64,000 nt of DNA, taken from Xenoacremonium recifei. Taxonomy: Eukaryota > Ascomycota > Sordariomycetes > Hypocreales > Nectriaceae. Both the position numbers and the translations under genes were made by a program. Location: NCBI GenBank assembly GCA_012184525.1, contig WOFQ01000008.1, positions 248,001 through 312,000 on the forward strand. The letters are read 5' to 3'. The first letter of the stretch is position 1. Every line of letters starts with the position of its first letter. This document shows positions 36,697 to 49,731 of the stretch, one piece after another. The notes under the pieces are model-generated. The model did not search any database. It was not told the DNA's origin and was given only the letters and a program-made list of their open reading frames with translations.

Positions 36697-39600
36697 TCGC
36701 CTCACCTCGCCTCTTCAATAGGGGCATATATTTAGTACTTGATCGTCCCTCGCGAAGAGCAGGACAGGAGACGTTTCCCCCTCGAGAGAGGACGCGGCAC
36801 CCAAGCTGTCCTCTCGGCACTTGTATATCGATCGACACAAGAGCCTGAGCGGTCCACCTTGATCTGGGGAACTTCCACATAGCGTCGGCCCGTGTCAGAC
36901 GATAATGGAGTCAAAAATGTATTCCTTCATCAGCGAGAGCATCATATGATTTACGAGTTTCTGCCCAACGACATAGACAATTCGAAGGAAGACTAAGGCA
37001 ATGGTTTGACGCCCCAACGAATGCTTGGCTTGGTACTTCGGTTGCTCGCTACGCATCTGGATGTGAGAGATTGTTCGGGCAAGATTTTCTGTTAGACTCC
37101 GTTAGCCTGCCGAGTAGTTGAGAGCCCACGTCGCATTGCATTAGGACTCCGGTCCAGTTGCGAGACCCAAGAAGTTGAGGACAATGGAATCGCCTTTTCA
37201 GTGGGCCACTCAAATTCAAACAAACAAAACCCCATGCCCTGAGCAATAGCAGGTCGTTGTAAATGTTCGTGGGCCTATGTCCGTAGTGGCTAAGATGACA
37301 TCCCAGCTATTATAGCCCGAGTCTGGAAGGCGCCTGAGCCGCGTTGGTCAAGAGACGGCTGTAAGGAGCATGTTCGTACGAGGAACGACCCGCAGAGGCA
37401 AGGTTGTCCTAGATTCTGTGGAGTCTCTCAACCCTTGAAGGGATGATAGTCTCTGTAAGCCATAGGTCATCCTCGCAGACGTAACATCGTGGGCTCGGAA
37501 ACATTCCCACGCTGCAAGGGACGCTTCCAGGGCCTCCTGCAAGGTTCTAGGCTCTGTGTTTCCCTTGATGTCGCCACTGGAACGTTATCCTGAGTTGTGA
37601 AGATATGCCGGAGCATGCGAGCTTGCATATCCTTCACTTGCTGATAGCGAGACAAAGCTTGCAGTCGGAGAAAATTGGCGAACCGAGCAGTCGGGTTCAG
37701 TCGCTCTTTGTTAATGAATGAAGAGGAATGGAGTTCTCAGGTCTGGGGTTTCAACTACACGAACAGCGGGAACATTATCGTCAAGGATAGTTTACATCCT
37801 GTTGAGGCTCAGCCCGTGCTTCAACCTTTCTCACGATGCCAAGGTCCGACAGCGGAGTCACTTGTGCTCTAACCGTCAATCCATGGCACGACTCTCCGCG
37901 TCTGTGAGGGACAGGACAATCTGCAGTGGATCGTGGCTTCGGGCATCTGAATTCTAACCCTCAGATCGCCAGAGGCGCAAGACGCTCGAGACGCTTGAGA
38001 GACCGTTACGAGACCGCATCTTCGCCGAGCCGGACGTGAATCTTTGGTAGCGACGCCACAACGGTTTCTTAGACAATGGCACGGTCCGTCAGGGTCGTGC
38101 CCGACGACCTGACATCGCGCGGTCCCGGTCAGGGGTGAAGGGGTGAAACACCAAGAGTGGGGATGTCCTGGAGCAACGGAAGAGTCAGTGATGACCTCAA
38201 GGCTTCAAGGACCTGAGGAACATCTTGAGCAAGCCGGTCTTGACCAAAGACAAATGTCTTTTGTTGGAGAAAGCATCGTGGCCTCCCTTCGCAGGCAAAT
38301 TGATGAGCCCCATCTTAGGACTCAATCTAGGCCTTAGGAGAAACTGCGAAGGGCGATGAAGTCAACATGGCGGGTCGATAGTCCGATTTCTGCCAGAGAG
38401 GCTGGGGATATAACGAGGCACATATAGCTCGCTTTGTGGGCCATGCTCTCGGAACTTGTTTCCTCCACCGCAAAGCAGCGTTCCCGTCTGACGAGTTGAT
38501 TGCAACCTTCTACCGCAAGGGTCTTTTGCAAAGGATTCCCAGCATTTGTCGTCTGGGGGATCCGATGCATAAATCCGAAGATACAGGGGTCCCGTTATGT
38601 ACGGAGCAGCCTAGGTATCAATCGAGGTTAGCGAGATGGTTCCCTTTTGTGTGAATAGGGTAGCGTATCACTGCCACAAGCCCAGCAACGCCTTGCTAGA
38701 CAAGAGATAACCTTGAGAAGAACCACCCTTCTCCTCACCTGCGTTTCTTCTCCAATCATGTCTTTTTCGGGTGAAGGGGGTGTTGAACTCCTGGACTCAA
38801 TGATAGGCAATCTGCTGTTGCTTACCACGGGAGATCTACGCCAGTAATTACGAGCCCTGACTCGTGCCTGGCAGCGCCGCGTCTTGGGCCTTAATCGCTA
38901 TTGGCGACGGTCTAGGTTAGGTGTCTCAGGTGGTCTGTTCCTCGTGCTTTCTGGAAAATGTTGCCGGTTGACATGGAAGCTGTCAGGCATGCCCCTCAGG
39001 TCAGCATTTAACCGCGCCAGCCACGTGGGATCGGCGCAAGAGGGCCACTGTCACTTGCTTGTCAGTTACTGCCATGCGCTGTCAACCTGCCAAGGCAATG
39101 CTCCGGTCAAGCACTCCGTATTAGCGGCTGCGCCGGATGCACAATCTGCAAGAAAGCGACGCCTGAGAGTGAGACGAGTCAGCTGTGACCTAGGAGGGCC
39201 GGTTCCTCTCATCCACAGGCGAAGCGACGAGACTTCTCCAGAAGCAGTGAGGAGGGGCTCTCGGACCATTCTAAGCCTGGTGTCGCGATACCATGAAAGT
39301 ACGGAGTAGATGGGTGGAAATTGGCAGTCTTCCTGGTTCTCAATCAGGATCTCTCGCTCATCAGAAGATCGCCTACTGCATGGCTATCGATACTCGGCTG
39401 GCTTTCAAGGCCATGAGGCTGGAGGAAAAAGCAATACAACCAACCGACGAGATAGATCTGCTGCATGTTGGCCAGATCATCTTGCCGTCCATCCCCAGAA
39501 TTCGAGAGAGACACGTCACATCCCCCAGCCGCTCGAGAGGCTGCGGACGGACGGGAGATCGCGTCTTCAGCGGCAAAAAGCAAAGTGCTCATGCGTGAGT

Positions 39601-42600
39601 GAGGGCCCAAGCCAAGTCACGATCCACGGCCGCATCTTGGGCTGAATGACGAGTTGACTCTTCTGGCCAGGCGTGGCATTAATCCCACTAGCATCTTGAG
39701 AGCTGACTGGAACGGGGTGCCACAAGGATCCTCCCCGGACCCAAGCTTGCATTGACGATGGGAAGCCATTTGCCGCACTTGACGGCCTGAACGCCACTCT
39801 GAGTCGGCGAGGTGGAAGAACCGGGTCATGGCCATCTGTGGTACGAATTAGTCTGAAGGCTTGCAGGAGAAGGTCCGTGCAATCTTCAGAGGATGGATCG
39901 GTTGGCCGTGATGCACTCTGAAGTTGGATGAGGGGGTCGTGGCGCTAAACTTTGCCCAGGTTGGGAGCTCGGGACTGTCTCTGGAATCCTTCTCGAAAGA
40001 AACTGAGAACCAACCGTTCGGGATACATGACATAAGATGACTGATGACGGAGAACGAGATGTAAGTAATCGGGCTGTGCGAGGTGTCTCGCAAGATAAGT
40101 CGTCTAACCTCACTCACGCCATCAGCTTGCATGACAGCCCATCATCAACCACAAGCGATGAAGCCACCGTAAGGACAACGGTGATGGCATGCAGCTATGC
40201 TTGCCTCGCGCTGATTGCGCTCGGACCCGGAAATGTAGCGCCTGACCATCTAAAGCCCCTGACTTTTCAGCTTCTAGAAAGATTGAGGCGGCGGTTGATA
40301 CCCAATGTAGTCGAGGAAATCAACGGCACCCTACTGGAATTGACAAGAAGACCGGGTTCATTGTAAGTCTGGCCGCACATCGGATTTCCAGATCAACAGA
40401 TCCGCATCTGATTTCGATCTCGCCCACCTATGGCTCGTAAAGAGTAATGATTCTGTCATCATGGAGCCTTCAAATAGCCCCCAGCTGAAGAGGCCGTGCT
40501 TCCCTTCAGCTGGGCTGTGTCTGTGTGCTCATCGTCGCACCATTCTCTCGTCTCGGTTCGTCTCTCGCAGCCTATGACTGTATCGTCCGTGCTCATACAA
40601 TATCTTCGAAATGTGATTCCTTGCCCTGCATCACCTATGGATTGGTGCACGAGAGAAGTTATATCTTGACCCCATGTCAGGTGTGGTGTGGTGCATGTCT
40701 GGACAGCCTCCTGGCATTGTCCGTAGAGGTGTAGTGCATGGCCAAAGCACACACTCTGAAAACGTCATGTCCGAACATGGCCATGGAAGCCCGAATCCAT
40801 TGGTTTTTTGACATGGAGGGTGCAAATGCTCGTTTTGTACACGAGGGCCGCCCCCAGTGCATCCCAGTCATTAGCAACACCAGCTTGCTGGGTCTCTCGG
40901 CCGTTGACCTTTTCTGGCAGGCGTGTTCTTTCTGATCTGTACTTTATTATCTGAGTCGCTCCAGTCGGAGAATTTGACCACCACCGAACCCCCAGCAACG
41001 AGGGGAGGATGTGAGCTTTCATTCGAGCGGAGCTGCTTGCTCATTTCCGATTTGGCTTTGCAACCGTGGAAGCGTGGCCTCCAGGATGGCGAAGCCTTCT
41101 AGTCCCCTTCTGGACCAATTCCCCCACCTCGCCTGGTCCCAATGTCACGGCTCATGGAACCCCCTTGACGGATCCACAGGATTGTGCCTTTCACGCAATC
41201 GACGATCGTCAAGAGTCCATATTGAAGGCTGAGAATGTTTGGCAAATGGTGCAATGAAGTCCCAGACCAGACGAGGTGTCTGTGTTAGATGAACAATAGT
41301 AATGAGTGAGGAGAGTCGTCAAGTCAAAAGGTAGGGCTAGAGTCGCATGACTTGCATATCTGAGACGCCCGGAGAAGCCACCCCGTTCATCGCCCAATGT
41401 CAGGACACTCCATCCGGTGGGAGCGATCCCATGCCCGCGCTGGCCGGCCGGGGAACCTCCCGCCCCAGTAGCCGATACGGCTCCTTTCCTGATCCTTTCG
41501 AGAACCCGGGCCGCTGCTTGTTGGTATACAGTACGGCTGTCTGGGTCACAGCACAGTACTTGGCCCCGTGCTCCGTACTATTGACGGCTTCTGGCGTATG
41601 AAGTACCGTATGGAGGGTGTGGTGCCGGCGCTTGCGTCCCCTGGAGCAACATGCCGTGATACAGCGCAATGATGTAACTCCTACTGTTTTTTGGCTGACG
41701 AGTTGTATGGAGGCACTCTGTCAACGTCTCTTGTACTTCAGTCGAGAACCGTTGGATACAATGTCTTACACTAATTGCGGAGGAGGCGTTTTTCTCGATC
41801 TAGAACGGAGGTCAAGCACCCAACGCGGCGGCGCCCGGGACGCATCAGGGGTTTGTCGCCTCCAGCCGCTTCTCCTTTCGTCTCGGCCCCTGCAGAGGGC
41901 TCAGCAAGCGCTTCCAGGAAGAGAACGGGAGCCCTCACATTGCTTCTTTCTGTTCCCAATGCCGTCACAGGGGCGGCAGCCACCGGCGGTGGAATTCGGT
42001 TGACTCACCAGCGGGAGAGACTTTTGGGGGCCAAGGTTGCATCGTGTTGATAATGGGTCGTAGAAACTGACCGCAGCATCATCGTTGGCTGGTGGGTGGG
42101 CTATGTTTTCTTCTTTGAAGGCTTTTTTTTCTTATTCTCACAACGGCTCGTGACCTCGTCAAGTTCTCTCGTCAGACAGCGGTCGAATGATTGTAAGACT
42201 TTTCGACGAATTTGTTCCGGCATATTTCGGACTTGTGATTGATCATTTCTATTGGATCACCCCGAAACGATGCAAAATGTCACTGTTGTTCTCCCTCGCA
42301 TTTCGACCGTTCTGTGAAAATCTGGACCACCGTAGCTCATGGGATTTCCTCAAAGCCGGGGCGCTAGAGGAAAACTCAGGCGTGTCGGTGAAAAGAGGGA
42401 TTGGGCGTCACTGTGTGAGTCCGAGGGCCTGTCGGCTGTCTTCTAATGTGCCTCAATGCTATGGAGTCGTTGCACAGTACGCATAGGACTTCGTAGTAAA
42501 TGATGATCGTGATAGAACGGGGATATGCTAGAGACCCATCGCGAGGCAACTCCCGCTTGAGTCGGCTGTCGATCTTGAGCGTGGGCCAGGTTCAAATTGC

Positions 42601-43646
42601 TTGCGTCAAGAGGCCGTGCTTCGGATAACGGAGCAAAGAACGTGGTGATGGACACTGAACTAGACGGCCGTTTTCTCGAGTCAGGGACGGGGAACGGAAG
42701 AGATTATTGAAAGCCGGCTCATCAAGTACTCCTCCGTGCGAGGTCCGGAATCCTTGGGCAGTGAGCCCCGGGGGTGACTAGTGTCTTCGCAACAGGGAAT
42801 CCACCGTCGTAGTGCAGAGACTCCTTGACCCGGCCGCATCACTGCAACCTCGCTCACATGTTTCTTCGTGAGAGATATTCTCTCGGAGGCCGCAGGCACT
42901 CAAGCTGATGAGTTCTGCAGCATGTAAGTGTGTGCCGCTTCGAGCGGGGGAAAAGCCAGAGACTCTCAGGTGAGACATGCTAACGAGGCCTGAGCGGCGA
43001 TAGGGCGACCACAGTTGACTGCTGCCACGTGAAAAAACCCGGCCGAGATGCAAAGGATAGCTCCGTCTGGACTCAGACAACAGCGAATCCCTGTATTCAC
43101 AGTTGGGCTGTGCACAACCTGAAGACCGGTTTCTGAGAACGGCCGCTGGCGCTTGGCCAGAACCGCGGAAACCTGACTGATCTTGGAGAGAGCCGTGGCT
43201 AGTCCAGCCGGTACCAGAGACTTTCCTGCATCGCTTGCTGGTGATGGGACTCTCGGGGGCGACGATGCCCGCGAGAAAGCCACAGGGGGGCCGTTGAGGC
43301 CGGGGAGAGCTCGTTGGAAAGGTGAAGACCCTGGAACCCTGGAACTCCAGGGGCCGGATGAGGACCCATCCGACAGGGATCAGAGACCAGGACAGGGGCC
43401 TTGCGGGTTCGTCAAGGGGGTCCACCGGGTGGTGAGTCCCTGGAAGAGTGTGCTAGAGAGAAGAAGCTGGGATGGATCATGGATGAAGGATCATGGTTGA
43501 AGGAGGGAGGGAGAAGCACGGAGGCAAGGAGGGGAGGTGGCCGGGCAAGAGCGAGCCCAGCCCTGAAAGAACAGGGCTTGCCGTTCGACAGCAGCACCCA
43601 GAGCTCCCTCCCACTATAGGCCAGACTGGGCAGGGCCTCATGGATG

Positions 43647-43666
43647 GGCCAGGCCAGGCCAGGCCA
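43647..43666. repeat. Short tandem repeat, GGCCA x4
   Basis: Four exact copies of a 5-bp unit about 1.3 kb upstream of the Far1-type gene. Confidence 0.75.
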
Positions 43667-44968
43667 GACGTTGGAGCGTCCCCGGTCGTACGGTGCTGCT
43701 CCCAAGGGAAAACCCATGAACGAAGTAATAAAGTCGCTAATGGCCCAGTTTTCCCGTTTCCCATCCCCTTCTTTAATTTGGTTCGGCTTCTGCTGCTCTG
43801 GCCCCCTCCGGCTTTCCAGCTCTCCAGCTCTCAAAAGCCTCTGCTCTCCCATCCCCTATTAAGCAAGCAACGCCCTGTCGGCCTGCCTGCTGCTCTCCCC
43901 GCCGCTCCTTCCCCCTCCAGCTCCTTCTCTCCAGCTCTCCTTCCTCACAGAGCCCAGCCACAACTTCTGCTGGCTTCATTGGGAGAAGCTCATAGGCTCC
44001 CGTGCTTACTTTCCTTCGTCACTATCACCATTACCCTCCCCCCCGGACGAGAGGCGCCATCACGAAAAAGCAACGACATCGCCTGAGAACGGCCGCTGTG
44101 AGACGATTGTGGCTGTTTCTACTGCCGCGGATAGTGGAGAAGACTGTGTCACTTGTGGCCCAGGGGTAGCGACGACTTCGCCCAGTCTGCTAAAAAGCAA
44201 ACCTTGAGAGAGGCGTCGGAGTGCAACGCAACGAAACGACGGAGGTGATCGGGACCCAATTGCCCTCCAAATCCGGTCTTAACCCTCGCAATTCCTCTCC
44301 CTGAAGCTCTGCAGCCTTCGCTCTTTGCCGTGGGAATCTCGATTGCCTGTCTGTTGGCTTCAGCAGGTGTGTAACTTTCACCGCAGGCTTCATCTTTCTC
44401 CGGCTACCTGCAAGACAGGACAAGCGACAGAAGGCGGCGTTCGACCAGTCGCATCGCAAGGCGCGGAATCACATTCTCTCCTTATCCCACGCCGACGGGG
44501 CGCCGCAAACCCACTTCCGACGACAACTTCAGTTCGCCAGCCCTTTGGGGATAGACGATCGGCGCTGCAGCCCAGGCTTCCGGTCATTCAGCTGCACTAA
44601 CTCTGCCAGCCTTCCTTTCCGGGGTTCTCTGCTGGTCTCGCTCGGGCAGTTCATAACCCTCTGGCGTCTCCCATCGCCATGCACAGGCCATCCCCGCCAT
44701 CTTTCGTCAAGCATTGTTGAAGCCAGCATTTTGAAACATTATCCTGGGACGTTTGGTCTTGTCCCTGTCACACACCCATTCCTTCACCCGCCTCGCCTTG
44801 TTCTCCGACCATTCGGAAACCTGCCTCTTTCTCCTCTTTGTATTCTGCGGCAATCGCTTGCGCCAGATGAAATCAGCTCTTTGAGAGACCAAACCAGCGA
44901 CAATTGAGCTTTCCAGTTCTCTAATTCCATCGTCACGATCACCCACGAAATTTAACACCCACCACCAA

Positions 44969-47900
44969 ATGTTCAGTCGGTCCCACAAGAACCAGGGTTA
45001 CGGCGCATCATCAATCCTCAGCAAATCTAGCAAAAAATCCAAAAAGTACTCAGAAGAAGATTTCACCGAGAACCTTCGCGATCTTGGCCTCCTGAGCCCG
45101 CGTTCGCACAAGTCCGGCGCTCACCGATCTCGACCCGGCACTGGCTCAAGGTCCTTCACGGACGTGCCTACGTTTCCTGAGAAGGGTAAGTCCGCTATCT
45201 CTCTGCTCTGTCTTACACAGTCTTCGGACATGACGCCGGGGCGGCACAATGACCCAATCTCTCGTCAGCGAAGTCGGGTTCCGAACGCAATGTGTGACGG
45301 ACTCTAAACGTATTTGTTACTGACACCAGTCCCCTAGGTCATTCGATAACCGCCGGATCCTTGGGCAATCGTGCGCAGCGCTCCAACTCGTCTGTCAGTT
45401 CTTTGAGATCCGCAACTAGCACCGCTTCTCGCCGCATCGGATCTATTGATAACAACGTCATGTCGAGCACCGCCGATAGAAGTCGCTCTCGTAGGGAGAG
45501 GACCTTTGTGGGGAGTGAATGCGCAGTGTGCGAGGAACCGCTAGAGCACACTCTTCGAGGAGAGCGCATTTTGCAGTTTTCTTGTTCACACGTCTCGCAT
45601 GAAGCCTGCTTTTACGAGTTCATTCGAGAATTTGAGTCGCAATACTGCCCAACATGCGATGCGCCATTGCATTTAGACACCAGCCGAGGCGGCAACGTTA
45701 TTGATATTGGTTTGTTGAATGGGCGCAAAGACGATATCGAAGCCTCGCTAACCCGCGCGCAGAGAAAATCAGCAATATTGTTCGATCAGTCAACATCGAC
45801 ACCAGGTCTACCCTGACTCCCACGCCTACAGGGACGCCATGGGACAACCAGACAGTTCGGCCACCGAGCCTTGAAAGCACTCAGAGACGGCTGATGCAAC
45901 AACAACCACCGCAACATCAGCAGCAACAGCAGCAACCACCGCCGCAGCATACAAGTGGCCGTGAAAGCGCTGCCAGGGGTAGTCTGAGGGATAGCCGGGA
46001 TACGGATCGATATGGTCCTTCGAGGCATGCTCGAAGCGATAGCGAGGCTACTGGAGTCGCCTCGTCAGGCGGATACCCCGAGACGACACAGAGCGGACCG
46101 CCTCGGCGACACGATTACGATGTTCAGGCCATGGAGACGACACCCACCAGCCCCCGTGCCATGACTCGCAACCCAATCCCGCCGCCGATTGTGACTGTTC
46201 GATCAGAGTTCCCGACCATCAATCGATCCCGCCAACAGCAGACCCTGACATGCCTGGTCACCGTCGAGGTTCCCGATAACAAGTGGAGGCCTGATCCTGA
46301 AGATCTTGGCGCACCGGCTCCCCAACCGCAGACCTCTAATGCGCGCATCGAAGAGGCCTATGGGCGACCTCAATCTCCAGCGCCCAGCGCCCCGCGCTTT
46401 TATCCCTATGAGTCGCCCGAGGTTCTTGAGGAGATGACGGAGAGCCTGCGAAACCGTGTTGACAATTGGCATGGCTTGGATTTCAGCAGGTGAGTGGACT
46501 GGCGAAGGAAACGCTGCCAAAGATAGACTTAACTAACCGACTTACAGGTTCGGGAAATTGAGACTTTACGGAACGCTCCGTGTCGGCAAGGACAAGGTTT
46601 CATGGCAGGAACTGGAATGCTTTTTGTTTGCTGAAATGCTCATTTGCGTCAAAGAGAAGAAAATCCCAGCGCAGATGGCGCAGCAGTGGGACGAGAACGG
46701 TGCGCCACGGAAAACGACTCGATGCACCCTTAAGGGTTCTATTCTCATCAAAAAGCACCTCAACGAAGTCTCCGAGACTGGGATGATTGATGAGAATGTC
46801 CTCACTCTCAGCCTCTCCGTGGCTGAATTGCCACAATTCCACCTTCGATTCGAGAACCGAAACCAGCTTAAGCTGTGGCAGCAGGCTCTCTTGGACCTGA
46901 ATGCAGTTGAGACTTCTCCTGTACGGAGCCCTGACTTTGATCGTGGAGAAATCTCCGAAACTGACGAGGAGCTCGAATGGCAGCGATCGCGCCCGCAGAG
47001 AGTCTCCTCTGTCGCCTCTTCATGGGGTGGTGCGAAATCTGTCACGACTGCGCCCACAGAGTATACCACCAACTTTGCGAAGAGTCCTCGACTGCCTCAC
47101 TCGGTCCACGTCCCTATCGATGTTGTGGTTGTGGTTCCAATCTCATCGTCGATGCAGGGTGTCAAGATCAACCTGGTTCGCGATGCGCTCAAGTTTATGG
47201 TCAACACTTTGGGTGACCGTGATCGTATGGGCCTGGTCACATTCGGCTCCGGCGGAGGTGGTGTTCCCATTGTTGGTATGACTACCAAGGCCTGGCCCGG
47301 ATGGAGCAACATTCTATCTTCCATCAAGCCTGTTGGGCAGAAGAGCCATCGCGCTGATGTTGTCGAGGGCGCTAACGTGGCCATGGACTTGCTGATGCAG
47401 CGCAAGCACAACAACCCTATTGCGTCCATTATGCTCATCAGTGACGCATCCACGTCAGACGCAGACAGTGTGGACTTTGTCGTCTCCCGAGCAGAGGCTG
47501 CCAAGATCAGCATTCACTCTTTTGGTCTGGGAATGACACACAAGCCCGATACCATGATTGAACTGTCTACGAGGACTAAGGCGTCGTACACCTACGTCAA
47601 GGATTGGATGATGCTCCGAGAGTGTTTGGCTGGCTGCCTCGGCAGCATGCAGACTCTGTCTCACCAGAATGTGAAGCTCAAGCTTAAGCTGCCTGAGGGC
47701 TCACCGGCCAAGTTCCACAAGATTAGCGGTGCTTTGCAGATTACGAAGCGAGCAACGGGACGTGACGCTGAGGCCGCCCTCGGAGATCTTCGTTTCGGTG
47801 ACAAGCGCGATATCCTGGTGCAACTCGTAATTCTCCCCGACAACGCGTCCCAGGAGCAGCTTCCACAGGATCCCTGGGACAACATCGTCTCTGGCCTGGA

Positions 47901-48732
47901 GGCGCTTGGAGGTGCCATGGATAACGACGCCGAGAGAACTGTATCTGTGGAAGAGGTTCCCTTGATCCAGGCCGACCTGACATGGGGTGATATTCTCCGT
48001 GATGGTACTCTTGCACAAATGCCTCGTCCGTCCTTGTTGGCTATTACCATGCTTCCGGCTAGTAATAGCTCGAAGAAATCTTGGCCAAGCTCGCCGCCTA
48101 TTCCTCCTCACCCGAGCATCGTTCAACGCCGCATGGAGTTGTTGACATCGGACATGCTCACCCGAGCTCTTACGCTCGTCAGTCGTGGCCAGCACGACCG
48201 TGCCCATACTCTCCTCAACGAGACTCGATCCATTCTCAAGGGTCTGGGCAAGGGTGGCCTTCCACCTCTGCCGCCAGTGAACAATAAATCGGCACCGTCG
48301 ACGCCTCACCCAGGTAACGACACCTCACCCATTCCTGGAGGCACCCCAGACCGCAAGAACAGCCCTTCGCCTCCGGTGTCAGCAACCTCTTCGGCTGTCA
48401 ATGGCTTCCCGCCTTCTCAACTAGGCCGCAGCCGCTCCAATGATGGCCTCGGCCTCAGCACCGGCATTGATGCTAATACCGTCAATGCTCTGGATGCCGA
48501 GCTCGAGAGCAGCCTCGAGTGGATCAACCACCCGGCGGTCTTTGGCCGTGACAGCCGCAAGGCCGTCCTCCAGGCTATTGGTGTCATCAGCTCCCAGCGC
48601 GCCTTTACTTTCCGTACCCCTATCGAGGGCCTGTGGGCGTGCCGTGTTGGCGGCGTAAAGCGCCTCACAGAGAAGAGCCGCGAGTGGCGTGAGGAGGGCG
48701 GCGGCGAAGGTGGCATCATGGAGGAGGCTTAA
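44969..48732 (+). CDS. far1: Far1/Ste5-like pheromone-pathway scaffold (RING-PH-vWA)
   Basis: Four exons: 44969-45185, 45338-45709, 45763-46489 and 46548-48732. Introns are 152, 53 and 58 nt, and the product is 1166 aa. Domains in order: basic Ser/Lys N-terminus; RING finger (about 134-183: CAVC, CSHVSHEAC, CPTC); Gln- and Pro-rich linker; PH domain (about 440-560, LRLYGTLRVGKDKVSWQELE); vWA domain (about 626-810, VHVPIDVVVVVPISSSMQG); and a helical Ser/Pro-rich C-terminus. This RING-PH-vWA order is that of the Far1-type scaffold of filamentous fungi, related to yeast Ste5/Far1, which ties the heterotrimeric G protein to the mating MAP kinase cascade. The vWA metal site normally reads DxSxS; here it is PISSS, missing the first Asp. 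It converges with CCT8. Confidence 0.85.
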
Positions 48733-49731
48733 GTGCTTCCCCAATCTTGTCTACACTCTCTCCCTTTTGGCGACATGGCGAAGGCGTTCGGTTTCGGCTT
48801 TCTTATGACGCATCTTTTTTCATTACGCTGTGCTCTGGGACGTTTCTCATTGCGATACTTTATATATACACCTCGGCTGCGACGCCCCCTGTTTCCTGCT
48901 TGTCTCGCTACAACATAAGGATACCACATACCCCGATTTCCCTTTTTTCTGAGCCCCTATATCAGGAGCATCAAAATACCCTTTGTCCGGCGTACATGAA
49001 TACCTTTCTTGCTTCTCGTTAACGAATTTTTGTTATGAACACGACTTCACGTCTTGTGGAGGAAAAGGCCTTGGTTGGCTCCCCGATGTTGGATACGAAT
49101 CCAAGTCGACGACCTGGGAGAGGAGATGGAAAAGTGTTTTGGCTTTGGGGCAGAGTCTTTTTGTGTGTCTTTTCTTATTTTCTTGGCCCTTGCTGGTATA
49201 CCATCTCTCTGCCTTTTCTCTCCTGTATGATGTAATTCATGTAAAGGCACAAGAGGTTATTGAAAACCTCGAGATGCCTAGTTAGATACGCGCGATGTCG
49301 AAACAAATCTATGACTTCATTCTATCGCTCAACTGTCTTCATTCTGATCAACGTGTGATTTGTACGGATTTGTCGAAAAGTAGGCGGGCTGGCTCACAGG
49401 TCGACTGGTAGGAGGGCTGTGGTCAGACGAAGCCCCTTTTCTCGGTATCGATATACGTGACCTAATAAACCAATCTCTACTCCAGGATACGGAAACTCCA
49501 TGGAAAGGCTTTAAGAATATGTGGGCGCTCTCATCACCGTGGTTTCTGAAACATGTTCTCTTGGGGTGGCCATTTTGGTCATTGAGCAAGCTTGCATACA
49601 CGAACCCAGCCTGAGTCTATCTACACTCCTTTTGCATACATCCCGACATGCCAACACCACCTGGGATATCTCAAAATCCAATCCATGCTTTTCCCGTTGG
49701 ACCATTTCCCCATTTCCCGTTAGCGTTCCAT
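48733..49731. other. Convergent 3' flank between the Far1-type gene and CCT8
   Basis: A 1.0-kb spacer with T-rich 3' UTR-like sequence and a TATATATA run near 48860. No gene is supported. Confidence 0.4.

Larger units (their letters stand above)
36627..44968. other. Large gene-free interval upstream of the Far1-type gene
   Basis: The 8.3 kb holds only short open frames on both strands, with no recognisable domain, no chain of splice-linked exons and no tRNA. It is not AT-rich and shows no terminal repeats or transposase motifs, so a recent transposon is not supported. Four tandem GGCCA units lie at 43647-43666. About 43.7-44.97 kb becomes C/T-rich on the plus strand, consistent with a long promoter and 5' leader of the downstream scaffold gene. 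Confidence 0.4.

Noticed and set aside
40037..40366. Plus-strand 109-codon frame in the 8.3-kb spacer
   Set aside because: Composition is somewhat protein-like, but there is no family, no splice partners and no leader; too weak to list.
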